Assembly: GCA_035623335.1 (NCBI GenBank)
Contig: DASPTQ010000117.1
Location: 1 to 64,000 of the forward strand
DNA: 64,000 bases
Origin: JAFAGX01 sp035623335
GTDB taxonomy: Bacteria > Acidobacteriota > Terriglobia > Terriglobales > Acidobacteriaceae
Direction: 5' to 3'
Each line of letters opens with the position of its first letter. The stretch's first letter is position 1. Position numbers and translations under genes: made by a program. Positions 35,971-43,874 of the stretch are shown here, piece after piece. The notes below the pieces were generated by a model. It did no database searches, was not told the origin of the DNA, and saw only the letters and a list, made by a program, of their open reading frames with translations.

Positions 35971-36999
35971 TCACTCTGCCGGCGGCGGCTCCCCTTCGAC
36001 ATCCTGGCGGAATGGAATGACCCCGGGAATGAGCCACTTGTTCCACATGTCGTCAACCTTACTCTGGAAGTAGTCGATGTCGTCGTCGGTAAAGTGGGCA
36101 AATCTCCCCTGTTTCAGCAAGTAATCCCGGACGGGCTGCCGCTTGATCTTGCCGCGGGCAATCTGTTGCGTCCGCCCGGTTAATTTGAGCACGCCGTTTT
36201 CCACCTCGTACAGAGGCCAGACCCCGGTGTTGACGGCCAATTCGCCCATTTCATGGGACAGGTAAGGATCGTAATCCCAACCCTTTGGACAGGGATCGAG
36301 GGAATGGATAAAGGTCGGTCCCCCGATGGCCAGCGCTTTACGGATGGAATTCATGCCGTGCAGGCCATAGGACATGCAAATGGTTGCAACGTATTTGCAC
36401 TCGGGATGGCCCGCGGCCATCATGCCGGCCATGTTCTTTTTCCAGCGGCGGTGCATAATTCGCTTGACTTTTCCCGGAGTGCTGAAGGTGGTGTTGGCGC
36501 CCCAAGGCGTGCTGCCCGAAAGCTGAATATCAGTGTTGGCGTAAGACTCGTTGTCGTACATCAAGATCAGGCAGTTGTAATCGGGGTGCGTGAGAGTGGC
36601 CGAAATTGCTCCCACGCCCATATCCGCCCCACCGCCGTCGCCGCAAAAGGCAATGACGTTGATCGGTTCCCGCTTAATTTTGCCCTTGCGCATGAGCGCC
36701 TTGAGCGCGGCCGACGCACCTAGAGCCGCCGAACCGCTGCTGCCGAGCTGGGTATGCATCCACGGCACGACCCAGGAGGTGCTGTAGTAGGTGGTGTTCG
36801 CCACATACATGCATCCGGTGCTGCCCAGCACAATGGTGCGGGGACCGGCGGCCTTCGCCATCATTTTCATGACCAGCGCCGACTCGCAGCCCTGGCAAGT
36901 GCGATGTCCCGAGGTGAAAAACTCATCGAGTGGGAGCTTCTTCACGGACTTGAAGGGATCGAGTTTCTGCGTCGGATCAATCTGTACGTAGGTTGCCAT
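35971..36999 (-). CDS. Oxalate oxidoreductase-like, beta subunit (TPP and 4Fe-4S)
   Basis: 342 residues from the ATG at 36999 (MATYVQIDPTQ), with AAGGA ahead; an upstream extension to 37116 runs into the alpha gene. Belongs to the 2-oxoacid:ferredoxin oxidoreductase beta family: HRTCQGCESAL and later Cys in GSTGCMYV and LDPCPKGW are the four cluster ligands. GDGGGADMG with YDNESYANTD binds thiamine diphosphate and magnesium. With alpha and gamma-delta it would split oxalate to two CO2 and reduce ferredoxin. The last gene of a four-gene leftward operon, 50 bases after alpha. Pyruvate or another 2-oxoacid is the alternative substrate. Confidence 0.85.
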   Translation of the reverse strand: MATYVQIDPTQKLDPFKSVKKLPLDEFFTSGHRTCQGCESALVMKMMAKAAGPRTIVLGSTGCMYVANTTYYSTSWVVPWMHTQLGSSGSAALGASAALKALMRKGKIKREPINVIAFCGDGGGADMGVGAISATLTHPDYNCLILMYDNESYANTDIQLSGSTPWGANTTFSTPGKVKRIMHRRWKKNMAGMMAAGHPECKYVATICMSYGLHGMNSIRKALAIGGPTFIHSLDPCPKGWDYDPYLSHEMGELAVNTGVWPLYEVENGVLKLTGRTQQIARGKIKRQPVRDYLLKQGRFAHFTDDDIDYFQSKVDDMWNKWLIPGVIPFRQDVEGEPPPAE

Positions 37000-37049
37000 T
37001 GCGGCTACATCCTTTCTGATGCGTGAAACACATCCGCAAAACTTTAGGT

Positions 37050-38279
37050 TTATTCCCGCAGGCCGATCCAGCGGGTCAAGGGCTGCGACTTGCCTTCTGC
37101 AGCCTGATACACACACTCCGTGACCTTCTCCACGTCGGGCACGGTGACCTCTCGCCCTCCCAGTCCGGCGATGAAGCCTAAGACCGGTGGCTTGGGCCCC
37201 GGGGCGGAATAGAGCGCACTGCGAACCTCATTGGTCAGCACACCGCTCATGTAGGGCGATCCGAAGGAGTAGTCACGATCGATGACCCCGATCGCCTGGA
37301 AGCGGCTTAAGGAGCGAGCCAGTTCCTGCGCCGCAAAGGGCCGGAACCAACGCATGCGGACGAATCCTACTTTCTTACCCTCCTTGCGCATCTGCCGGAT
37401 CGCCACCTTCACCGGGGTAGACAGCGTGCCCATGCCCATCAGCACAATGTCGGCGTCCTCGGTTTCGTACTCCTCGAAGAACGGGTTGCTGTAGGAGCGC
37501 CCAAACACGCGCTCGAAATCCGCGTAGGCCTCCCGCAATACCCCGGATACGCGCTCCATGGCCGCGTAATTCTGCCGGCGGATCTCCATGACCCAGTCCT
37601 CATTGCCCTGGGGCGCCACCGTAATCGGGTTGTCGGGATGGAGCAGAAGATCCTTACGATCGTAGCGAGGCAGGAACTGGTTCACGCTCTCTTGCGTCGG
37701 AATCTTCACCAAAGCCTGCGAGTGCGTCAAGAACGCCCCGTCGCAGCTGATGGCGCAGGGCAGAAAGATGCGACGGTCCTCGGCCACACGATAGGCAACG
37801 AGAGCGGTGTCGAGCGCCTCCTGCGCACTATCCACCCATACCAAGAGCCAGCCGAGATCGCGCACTGTCAGGGCGTCATTGTGTTCGACGCCAAAGGCTC
37901 CGGGATCATCCAGGGCGCGATTGCCGACCATGCACACCAGGGGAATGCGCAAGGCGGGGGTCACCGTCAGCGCCTCCATGGCGTACATCCAACCCACGCC
38001 GCTCGAGCCGCAAAACACCCGTGCCCCGCAGGCGCAGGCGTGCTTGACGATTTCAAATTGGGAGTGTTCACCCTCGGCCACAATGTATTCACAATCCATT
38101 TCGCCGTTGGACACCAGCTTCGCGACGTACTGCATGACCGTGTCATAAGGACGAATCGGATAGGCCGTGATGACATCGACGTCGGCCAGCTTGCAGGCGA
38201 CCGCAATCGCCTCGCTGCCCGTGATTAGTGCGGTCTGTTCGGTCTTTTTCTGTTCTTCAATGGTTGTGACCGTAGCCAT
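37050..38279 (-). CDS. Oxalate oxidoreductase-like, alpha subunit
   Basis: 409 residues; GGAGGAA stands six bases before the ATG. It is the pyrimidine-binding/transketolase-like alpha chain of a 2-oxoacid:ferredoxin oxidoreductase: ALITGSEAIAVACKLADVDV start, EGEHSQFEIVKHACACGARV, FCGSSGVGWMYAMEAL, MVGNRALDDPGAFGVEHND and a C-terminal domain with DIVLMGMGTL. The position of the pyruvate enzymes' YPITP motif reads YPIRP (Y40-P44). I recall an Arg at this place in Moorella oxalate oxidoreductase that contacts oxalate. It follows gamma-delta by 20 bases. Confidence 0.87.
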   Translation of the reverse strand: MATVTTIEEQKKTEQTALITGSEAIAVACKLADVDVITAYPIRPYDTVMQYVAKLVSNGEMDCEYIVAEGEHSQFEIVKHACACGARVFCGSSGVGWMYAMEALTVTPALRIPLVCMVGNRALDDPGAFGVEHNDALTVRDLGWLLVWVDSAQEALDTALVAYRVAEDRRIFLPCAISCDGAFLTHSQALVKIPTQESVNQFLPRYDRKDLLLHPDNPITVAPQGNEDWVMEIRRQNYAAMERVSGVLREAYADFERVFGRSYSNPFFEEYETEDADIVLMGMGTLSTPVKVAIRQMRKEGKKVGFVRMRWFRPFAAQELARSLSRFQAIGVIDRDYSFGSPYMSGVLTNEVRSALYSAPGPKPPVLGFIAGLGGREVTVPDVEKVTECVYQAAEGKSQPLTRWIGLRE

Positions 38280-38299
38280 GACTAGTTCCTCCTCAGGCC

Positions 38300-39472
38300 C
38301 TATCCCTGCTTGGCGATTGCGAGCATTTCGGGGATTTGCTCGTCATATTGCCCGCGATAGCGGAAGCCGTGCGACCGCTCCTCGCGGGTCTTAATCTTGT
38401 CTTCGAGCCAGGTGATGTACGATTGCTTGTCTTTCCGCCAGGCCTCCCATTGGCTGTCGTTGCCGGTGAACTCGGACTCATTCACCATGGTGACGCAATC
38501 TTTCACCGGGCAAACCGCTTCACATACGCCGCACCCACAGCAGGCTTGCATGTTCGCGTCATACAGGCCCTCGGGAGTGACGTCAAAGCAAGAATCCGGA
38601 CAATGCAGCCAGCACAAGGTGCACTTGATGCAGGTATCGAAATTGACCACCGGCCGCATGGTTCGGGTGGTGAATTTCTTGAAGGTGGGATTGCGGTCGG
38701 GACGGAATCCGCCCACGGCATGCGAGGTGGGATCTTCGACGGCGCCGCCCACGGGAATCGAGGGGATGGCGATTCCCTCCCCCATGTCTTGCCATTTCGG
38801 CAAGTCGAATTTATAGGGGATCTCGGGGTTGCCCTGGTCGGGCGTCACGGTGGTGGTGGTGACTCGCTCATAAGCGCGCGCCGCAGACTCGGCCTTGACC
38901 GGGTCTTTCCACTCTCCGAGGATCATCTTTTGCACCGACTTCAAGCTGAACAGATCGGGAAGCAATTTGGCAATCGCACCCAGAATGCGGACATCCGTGT
39001 GATCATCCTTATAGACCCATAGACCCGAGAAGCTGGGCATCCCTTTCAGAATCGCCAGGCGGTAGGGCGACTCCTTGCGGTGCGCCATCTCCAGGATGGT
39101 TTCACGGTTTTCGCGCGAGGTCACGATCAAGCTGCCGCCGGGCTTTAAAAGCTTGTTTACCGGCTGCAGGCCGTACCAGGCCCAGGATTCCACTCCTTTA
39201 CAAAGGGTGTCGTCGACCGCGATGGTAATGTCCACCTCTTTGGGCTCATACTTGGCCATGCCCTCTTCGAGGGTTTGCTGATCGTCCGCCACAATAGCAA
39301 AGCCTTTGGCGGGAATGCCGTTCCGCTCCGGACTGTCGCCATAGCGGCCGAAGGAAATCCCGACCTTTCCCTCTTCGTGGGCCGCGAGAACGATGCCCCG
39401 GGTGATTCGCCCACCCAGCGTTTTCTGAAAAATTCCGCGATAAATCACTTCAATTGCAAATAAGCGGCCCAT
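38300..39472 (-). CDS. Oxalate oxidoreductase-like, fused gamma-delta subunit
   Basis: 390 residues. The first part (to about 190) is the gamma domain, IYRGIFQKTLGGRITRGIVL and VDITIAVDDTLCKGVESWAW. The C-terminal delta part has two 4Fe-4S sets near 280 and 310, CIKCTLCWLHCPD and CCGCGVCEAVCPV, which would carry electrons from the beta cluster to ferredoxin. A fused gamma-delta chain is what the Moorella oxalate enzyme has, as I recall it. The ATG comes one base after the regulator's stop (TGAGATG), so the two are translationally coupled and the regulator leads the operon. Confidence 0.87.
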   Translation of the reverse strand: MGRLFAIEVIYRGIFQKTLGGRITRGIVLAAHEEGKVGISFGRYGDSPERNGIPAKGFAIVADDQQTLEEGMAKYEPKEVDITIAVDDTLCKGVESWAWYGLQPVNKLLKPGGSLIVTSRENRETILEMAHRKESPYRLAILKGMPSFSGLWVYKDDHTDVRILGAIAKLLPDLFSLKSVQKMILGEWKDPVKAESAARAYERVTTTTVTPDQGNPEIPYKFDLPKWQDMGEGIAIPSIPVGGAVEDPTSHAVGGFRPDRNPTFKKFTTRTMRPVVNFDTCIKCTLCWLHCPDSCFDVTPEGLYDANMQACCGCGVCEAVCPVKDCVTMVNESEFTGNDSQWEAWRKDKQSYITWLEDKIKTREERSHGFRYRGQYDEQIPEMLAIAKQG

Positions 39473-39473
39473 C

Positions 39474-40205
39474 TCAACCCTCCGTTTTCATAGCCCGTTC
39501 TTGCGGCTCGAGCACAATTTCTTCGACATCTTCAATGTGGCGGCGCATGGCGGCCTTCGCCCCTTCTGCATCCCGCCGTTTGATGGCGGCGAGAATGCGG
39601 CGATGCCCGGCGAGCGACCGCTGCGGGCGCCCCTCGGCTTGCAACGAGCGCTCCCGTGTATCCCGTAACAGATCCATCAGAACGTCGAGCACCTTGAGCA
39701 CGACGCTGTTTCCCGAAGCCATCGCAATCGTGTAATGGAATTCGGAATCTTCCTCGATCGCGAGCTGCCCGTGGTGGAATTTTGTCTCCTGACGGTGGAG
39801 GATCTCTTCGAGTTCGCCTAGCTCCTCCTCCGATCGGTGAGTGGCCGCACGCGCTGCCAGCGGGGGTTCGAGCATCTTTCGAAAATCCAGCAGTTCGCCG
39901 ACCAGCTCCAGCTTGTGACTGAGCAGAGTGGCGAGCGGGTTCATGATCGTGCTTGCGGAAATCTCCCGCACCACCGTGCCGGCCCCTTGCCGCGGTTCCA
40001 CCAGACCCAGCAGTTCCAGGCTGCGAATCGCGTCACGGATGGAACTACGGCTCACCCCGAGCGTCTCGGCCAGCTCGCGTTCGGAAGGCAGCTTGTCGCC
40101 CGGGCGCAACCGCTTGAGGATCATTTGCTGAAGCTGCCGCGCGACTTCCTCGTAGACTTTATTGCGGCGAATGACTTCGAAATCGGACTTGACTGTTTCG
40201 GCCAA
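39474..40205 (-). CDS. FadR-type GntR transcriptional regulator, probable oxalate regulator
   Basis: 243 residues. An N-terminal winged helix-turn-helix (about 12-80) contains LRPGDKLPSERELAETLGVS, RSSIRDAIRSLELLGLV and QGAGTVV. A C-terminal FCD effector domain (about 90-225) has LDFRKMLEPPLAARAA, FHYTIAMASGN and AGHRRILAAIKRRDAEGAKA with metal-type His and Asp residues. It is the first gene of the oxalate oxidoreductase operon. A dyad lies 15 bases upstream of its ATG, right after a TATAAT box, so it probably represses itself until an acid such as oxalate binds. Inducer identity is inference. Confidence 0.9.
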   Translation of the reverse strand: MAETVKSDFEVIRRNKVYEEVARQLQQMILKRLRPGDKLPSERELAETLGVSRSSIRDAIRSLELLGLVEPRQGAGTVVREISASTIMNPLATLLSHKLELVGELLDFRKMLEPPLAARAATHRSEEELGELEEILHRQETKFHHGQLAIEEDSEFHYTIAMASGNSVVLKVLDVLMDLLRDTRERSLQAEGRPQRSLAGHRRILAAIKRRDAEGAKAAMRRHIEDVEEIVLEPQERAMKTEG

Positions 40206-40219
40206 GGAAACTCACCCAA

Positions 40220-40240
40220 CTGGTCCGATAACTGGACCAG
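40220..40240. promoter_or_regulatory. Operator A: CTGGTC-N9-GACCAG before the oxalate operon
   Basis: The arms extend to seven bases (CTGGTCC and GGACCAG), spacer CGATAACTG counted between the six-base cores. It begins three bases downstream of the TATAAT box and ends 15 bases before the regulator's ATG, covering the likely transcription start: a typical place for autorepression. Operator B is its near copy. Confidence 0.72.
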
Positions 40241-40243
40241 CGA

Positions 40244-40263
40244 ATTATACCCCAGGTTGTCAA
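40244..40263 (-). promoter_or_regulatory. Probable promoter of the oxalate oxidoreductase operon
   Basis: A perfect TATAAT lies at 40244-40249 on the minus strand. A TTGACA occurs at 40258-40263, but only eight bases away, so it is not the matching -35 box; the base composition 17 bases upstream (CCACCC) is poor. An activator or an extended -10 mode may compensate. Confidence 0.5.
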
Positions 40264-40393
40264 GGGGGTGGGGGAGGTTCTGGCTACAAATTTTCTCCCC
40301 CCCGGCGGGCGGTTTGGGGGATGTGCGGGTGCCCGGCGCGGGAGCTACCGTCCGTCCGGTTGGGAAAACACCGCGGGGCCTCAGACAGGGGAA

Positions 40394-41383
40394 CTAGTTT
40401 CGGGCACGCGGACTGGGATTGCGACATTCGGCCAGCAGCTTGGTGGCGCTGTAGATGGTTTGAGTATGGGGCATGGGGACACCGAGTTCGAAGCCGAGTT
40501 CTACGATGGCACCCACGACGGCTTCGAGTTCCAAGGGCCGATGGGCTTCGAGGTCTTGCAGCATCGAGGTCTTGTGCTCCCCCACTTTCCTCGCCCCCTC
40601 CATGCGTTGTTCAATCGAGACCGGCAGATCCAGCCCCAAACGGGTGGCCACGGCTTGGGCTTCGCGCATGATTTCCCGCGCCAGGTTGGACACATCGGGG
40701 TCGCGCACCATCTGTCCCAGGGTCGCACCGGTCAATGCGCTAAGCGGGTTGAAGGCGAGATTGCCGAGAAGCTTGACCCAGATTTCATTGCGAATGTGGG
40801 CAGTGACGGGAGCACGCAGGCCCGAGGCCACCAGGGCATCGGCAATCTGGCGGATCCGCTCGGACCGAGTTCCATCCGGCTCACCGAGCGAAATGCGATT
40901 GCCCTCGATATGACGAATGACGCCGGGAGCGATGACTTCGGTGGAAAAATAAACGATCGAGCCCACCACTCGTCGCGCTTCAATCGCCGCGGCGATGACT
41001 CCCCCGGGATCCACCCGCTCTAACCGCAGCCCGTTCCAGTTTCCGCCAAAATTCTCGAAGAACCACCAGGGAACCCCGTTTTGCGTGCTGACCACGGTTG
41101 TATCCCGACCCAGGACGGCTTTCAATCGGGGTGCCAGTGGCGGCAGGCTGTGGGCCTTGACGCCCAAAAAGACGACATCCGCCGGTCCAACCTCCTCGAG
41201 GCTGCCGCAGATTTTCGGGCGTGCCTGAAAATTGCCGGCGGCGCTTTGGACTTCGACGCCCCGCTCGCGGATGGCGCTCAGCTGGGCACCGCGCGCCACC
41301 AGGGTGACGTCGAGACCGATCCGATTCATGCGGGCGCCGATGTAGGCTCCGACGGCGCCTGCACCTACGATGAGAACCTTCAT
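40394..41383 (-). CDS. PanE/ApbA-family reductase, candidate oxalyl-CoA reductase
   Basis: 329 residues. NADPH-binding Rossmann start KVLIVGAGAVGAYIGARM, then FLGVKAHSLPP, STQNGVPWWFFENF, and the C-terminal helical domain with NEIWVKLLGNLAFNPLSALTG (catalytic Lys and Asn) and GEHKTSMLQDLEAHRPLE. This is the ketopantoate reductase family. In Methylobacterium extorquens a PanE paralogue (PanE2) reduces oxalyl-CoA to glyoxylate. Here the ATG overlaps the stop of an oxalyl-CoA synthetase-like gene (ATGA), which favours that role over pantothenate synthesis. The biochemical assignment is inference; housekeeping panE remains possible. Confidence 0.75.
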   Translation of the reverse strand: MKVLIVGAGAVGAYIGARMNRIGLDVTLVARGAQLSAIRERGVEVQSAAGNFQARPKICGSLEEVGPADVVFLGVKAHSLPPLAPRLKAVLGRDTTVVSTQNGVPWWFFENFGGNWNGLRLERVDPGGVIAAAIEARRVVGSIVYFSTEVIAPGVIRHIEGNRISLGEPDGTRSERIRQIADALVASGLRAPVTAHIRNEIWVKLLGNLAFNPLSALTGATLGQMVRDPDVSNLAREIMREAQAVATRLGLDLPVSIEQRMEGARKVGEHKTSMLQDLEAHRPLELEAVVGAIVELGFELGVPMPHTQTIYSATKLLAECRNPSPRARN

Positions 41384-42897
41384 CCTTGCTCATCCGCGAC
41401 TGCTGCCGCGACCGCGCGCCGCCGAATCTTGCCGGTTCCCGTAGTGGGAATGCTTTCGACAAAATAGATCTTCTTGGGGCACTTGTATTCCGCCAGGTGG
41501 TCGCGACAAAACTTCAGCAAGGACGACTCGGTCTCTCCTGCGGGCGTATGCAACACGACAGCGGCCGCGACTTCTTCACCCAGGGTGGGATGCAAGAAGC
41601 CAAAGGTGACGGCACTGGCAACCGCGGGGTGCTTCAACAAGACCTCATCGACCTCGTGGGGCGCGATATTCTCGCCTCCTCGAATGATGATGTCTTTAAT
41701 CCTCCCAGTCAAATGCAAATAACAATCCCGATCCAGATATCCCTGATCTCCGGTACGAAACCATCCGTTCACAAAGCATCGCGCGTTGGCCTCGGGATTG
41801 TTTTCGTATCCTCGGAAGAGGTTCGGCCCTTGGATGACGACTTCGCCTCGTTGGTCGGTTCCAAGGTGGTTTCCCTGCGCATCCATGACGCTGATCCGAA
41901 TTCCGGTCCCTACGCCGACGGAACCGGGTTTCCGATGACGCGGCGGTAACGGATTGGAAGTCATCTGATGGGAGGCTTCGGTCATGCCATAGGCTTCGAC
42001 GAAGGGTACGCCGAAGATGTCCTCCATCTTCTGAATGGTCTCGGCGGAAAAGGGGGCGCTGCAGGAGCGGATAAACCGCAGCGAGCTGGAATCGCTTGGC
42101 TTCTCCCGGGTGCGGGCGAGGATCAGCTTATGCATGGTTGGCACCCCCGAGAACCAGGTGACGCCGTATTCCCGCACCCAGCGCCAGAACGATAAGGGGT
42201 TGAATTTCGCGGGCAGGATCACGGTGCCACCCGACAGCAAGGTGGAAACGGCGGAAGCCATGATTCCGTGAATGTGATAGAGCGGCATAATGCAGAGCGC
42301 AACGTCATTTTCCGAGAGTGTGTAAGCGTTGGCAATATTGGCGGCCGACACCGCCAGGTTGAAGTGGCGAAGCGGAACCCGCTTGGGTCGCCCCGTGCTT
42401 CCGCTGGTGTGCAAGACCAGGGCGATGTCGTCCGGGGTGGGAGGCAGGGCTGCGGCTCCTTGCCGAGCGCCCTCGAGCTGCACCTCTCCGTGATCGTTCA
42501 TAGCGACGGCCAGAACTGGAATTTTCAGATCCGCGGCCGCACTGCGGGCGTACTCGGCCTCGGCCGGAGGACAGAGCAAGACGCGGGCATTTGTGTCTCG
42601 TAAGAAAAAGAGGAACTCCTCGTAGGGATAGGCGGGATTGAGAGGGGCGGCCGTTCCGGCAATGGACGAGGCAAGAAAACTTACCAGGGCCGGAAGACCG
42701 TTCGGCAGGGCGATCGCCACCCGGTCGCCCCGTGCGATACCGGCCGAAGCCAAGGCGTCGGCCATCCCGAGCACCTGTTGCCGCAGTGAGTCATAGGTCA
42801 GGCGAATTTCAAGGTCAGGCAGAATCACAGCCGTGTGACTGTCGGCGAAATGCAAGACGTCCAACAGCGTTTCTACGGATTTCAAGGTCATCGACAT
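41380..42897 (-). CDS. Acyl-CoA synthetase of the oxalyl-CoA synthetase (AAE3/Pcs60) type
   Basis: 505 residues, complete ANL adenylating enzyme. Motifs: ATP loop LHTSGSTGRPKRVPL near 162, PLYHIHG, RFIRSCSAPFS, YGMTEASHQMTSNPLPP near 310, GWFRTGDQGYLD, GRIKDIIIRGGENIAPHEVD and catalytic Lys in TGTGKIRRR near the end. The text RFIRSCSA, TEASHQMTSNPLP and RKPGSVG resembles Arabidopsis AAE3 and yeast Pcs60, which make oxalyl-CoA from oxalate, CoA and ATP. It overlaps the PanE-like gene by four bases. No operator dyad is visible before it. Other short dicarboxylates or fatty acids cannot be excluded. Confidence 0.82.
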   Translation of the reverse strand: MSMTLKSVETLLDVLHFADSHTAVILPDLEIRLTYDSLRQQVLGMADALASAGIARGDRVAIALPNGLPALVSFLASSIAGTAAPLNPAYPYEEFLFFLRDTNARVLLCPPAEAEYARSAAADLKIPVLAVAMNDHGEVQLEGARQGAAALPPTPDDIALVLHTSGSTGRPKRVPLRHFNLAVSAANIANAYTLSENDVALCIMPLYHIHGIMASAVSTLLSGGTVILPAKFNPLSFWRWVREYGVTWFSGVPTMHKLILARTREKPSDSSSLRFIRSCSAPFSAETIQKMEDIFGVPFVEAYGMTEASHQMTSNPLPPRHRKPGSVGVGTGIRISVMDAQGNHLGTDQRGEVVIQGPNLFRGYENNPEANARCFVNGWFRTGDQGYLDRDCYLHLTGRIKDIIIRGGENIAPHEVDEVLLKHPAVASAVTFGFLHPTLGEEVAAAVVLHTPAGETESSLLKFCRDHLAEYKCPKKIYFVESIPTTGTGKIRRRAVAAAVADEQG

Positions 42898-43181
42898 TCG
42901 ATATTAATCCACTCGCGTTCGCTGGCAGGCTCGGTCCCTGCGTCCCGCCGGCACAATTGAGCTCCTAGCCGCAGCGATCCTGCCGGTAGTGGCGGACGTC
43001 TCTCGGCACACCCGCTTCTACGCTAGCCGATGGTTGCATTTCAAGCCAAGTTCATTCCCTTGATCTGGTTGATAAAGAACCTCTATCACCGCTGGCGCAG
43101 CCTAGAGGAAGTCTTGGAAAGATCGGCCCTCGTGCCGCCCTCGCTTATGGCCAGGGAGGAGCCGCGCGAGGTCCCGGGGTA

Positions 43182-43643
43182 CTACTTGACGTGGGTCTCC
43201 TGATAGTGCAGCTCTTTCCATTGGCCATCACGCTTGACCCAAACCTCGCCAACCAGGACCCGCGAGTACCGCAACACCGACTTGGGGGGGAACTCCATGG
43301 TGACTTCGTAGGTCACGAATGCGGCATTCGGCCCCAAGGGAGTAACCTTCAAACCCCACAACGTGTACTTAGAGACATTTTCGTCTGCGACTTCGTTCAC
43401 CGCCTGACTCTTGGTGCGTTCCCCCCGGCCATCGACTTCCACCCCCTCAAAATCATCCGCCAGCAGATCTCCATAGGCTTTCTTGTCTTTCGCCTTTAGC
43501 GCCTCCCATTCCGAGTGGATCCTCGATGCAAACAGGGATTGCAGATCAGGCTGAGCAGGAGCGACTTGCGATGGCTGGCTTTGCGCAACAGTGGTTTGGC
43601 TGAGCACAACCAGGAGGAATGCAACTATGATTCCGTAACTCAT
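43182..43643 (-). CDS. Secreted NTF2-like (DUF4440/SnoaL-type) protein
   Basis: 153 residues: signal peptide IIVAFLLVVLSQTTVAQ, Pro/Gln-rich spacer, then an NTF2-like cone from about 38: SEWEALKAKDKKAYGDLLAD, DFEGVEVDGRGERT, AAFVTYEVTMEF and VGEVWVKRDGQWKELHYQET. These domains bind small ligands or act as enzymes such as steroid isomerases; no catalytic residue can be named. It is divergent from pstS, sharing the region with the CRP-like site. Confidence 0.8.
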   Translation of the reverse strand: MSYGIIVAFLLVVLSQTTVAQSQPSQVAPAQPDLQSLFASRIHSEWEALKAKDKKAYGDLLADDFEGVEVDGRGERTKSQAVNEVADENVSKYTLWGLKVTPLGPNAAFVTYEVTMEFPPKSVLRYSRVLVGEVWVKRDGQWKELHYQETHVK

Positions 43644-43770
43644 GCATGGCCCCTTTCGAAGAAAACCAGGAATGCTACCACTATGCCGGGAACGGTTCCA
43701 GGGGTAAAGCAGTCGCGCGGGGCCACCGGGTTGGTCTGTTCAGGGGGACGCATCACCAAAGTACTGCCGT

Positions 43771-43786
43771 TGTGATCTTGGTCACA
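43771..43786. promoter_or_regulatory. CRP/FNR-type binding site TGTGA-N6-TCACA
   Basis: A perfect consensus CRP-family palindrome with spacer TCTTGG. It lies about 88 bases before the pstS-like ATG and about 127 bases before the divergent NTF2-like gene, so either or both could be controlled by it. Confidence 0.6.
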
Positions 43787-43874
43787 TTTGGCAAGAACTA
43801 GGCCCGGTTAGTCTGAAGAGAACCCGGAATGTGAACCACGCCATCTCTTTCCCCATCGGGCTAAGGAGATTTCG

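Noticed and set aside
40258..40263. TTGACA as the -35 box of the oxalate operon promoter
   Set aside because: Only eight bases from the TATAAT box; the spacing does not fit a sigma-70 promoter.
42898..43181. Possible third copy of the oxalate operator upstream of the synthetase gene
   Set aside because: Looked for CTGGTC/GACCAG; only GGTT...AACC-like and TGATA...TATCA-like partial symmetry is present, which does not match.
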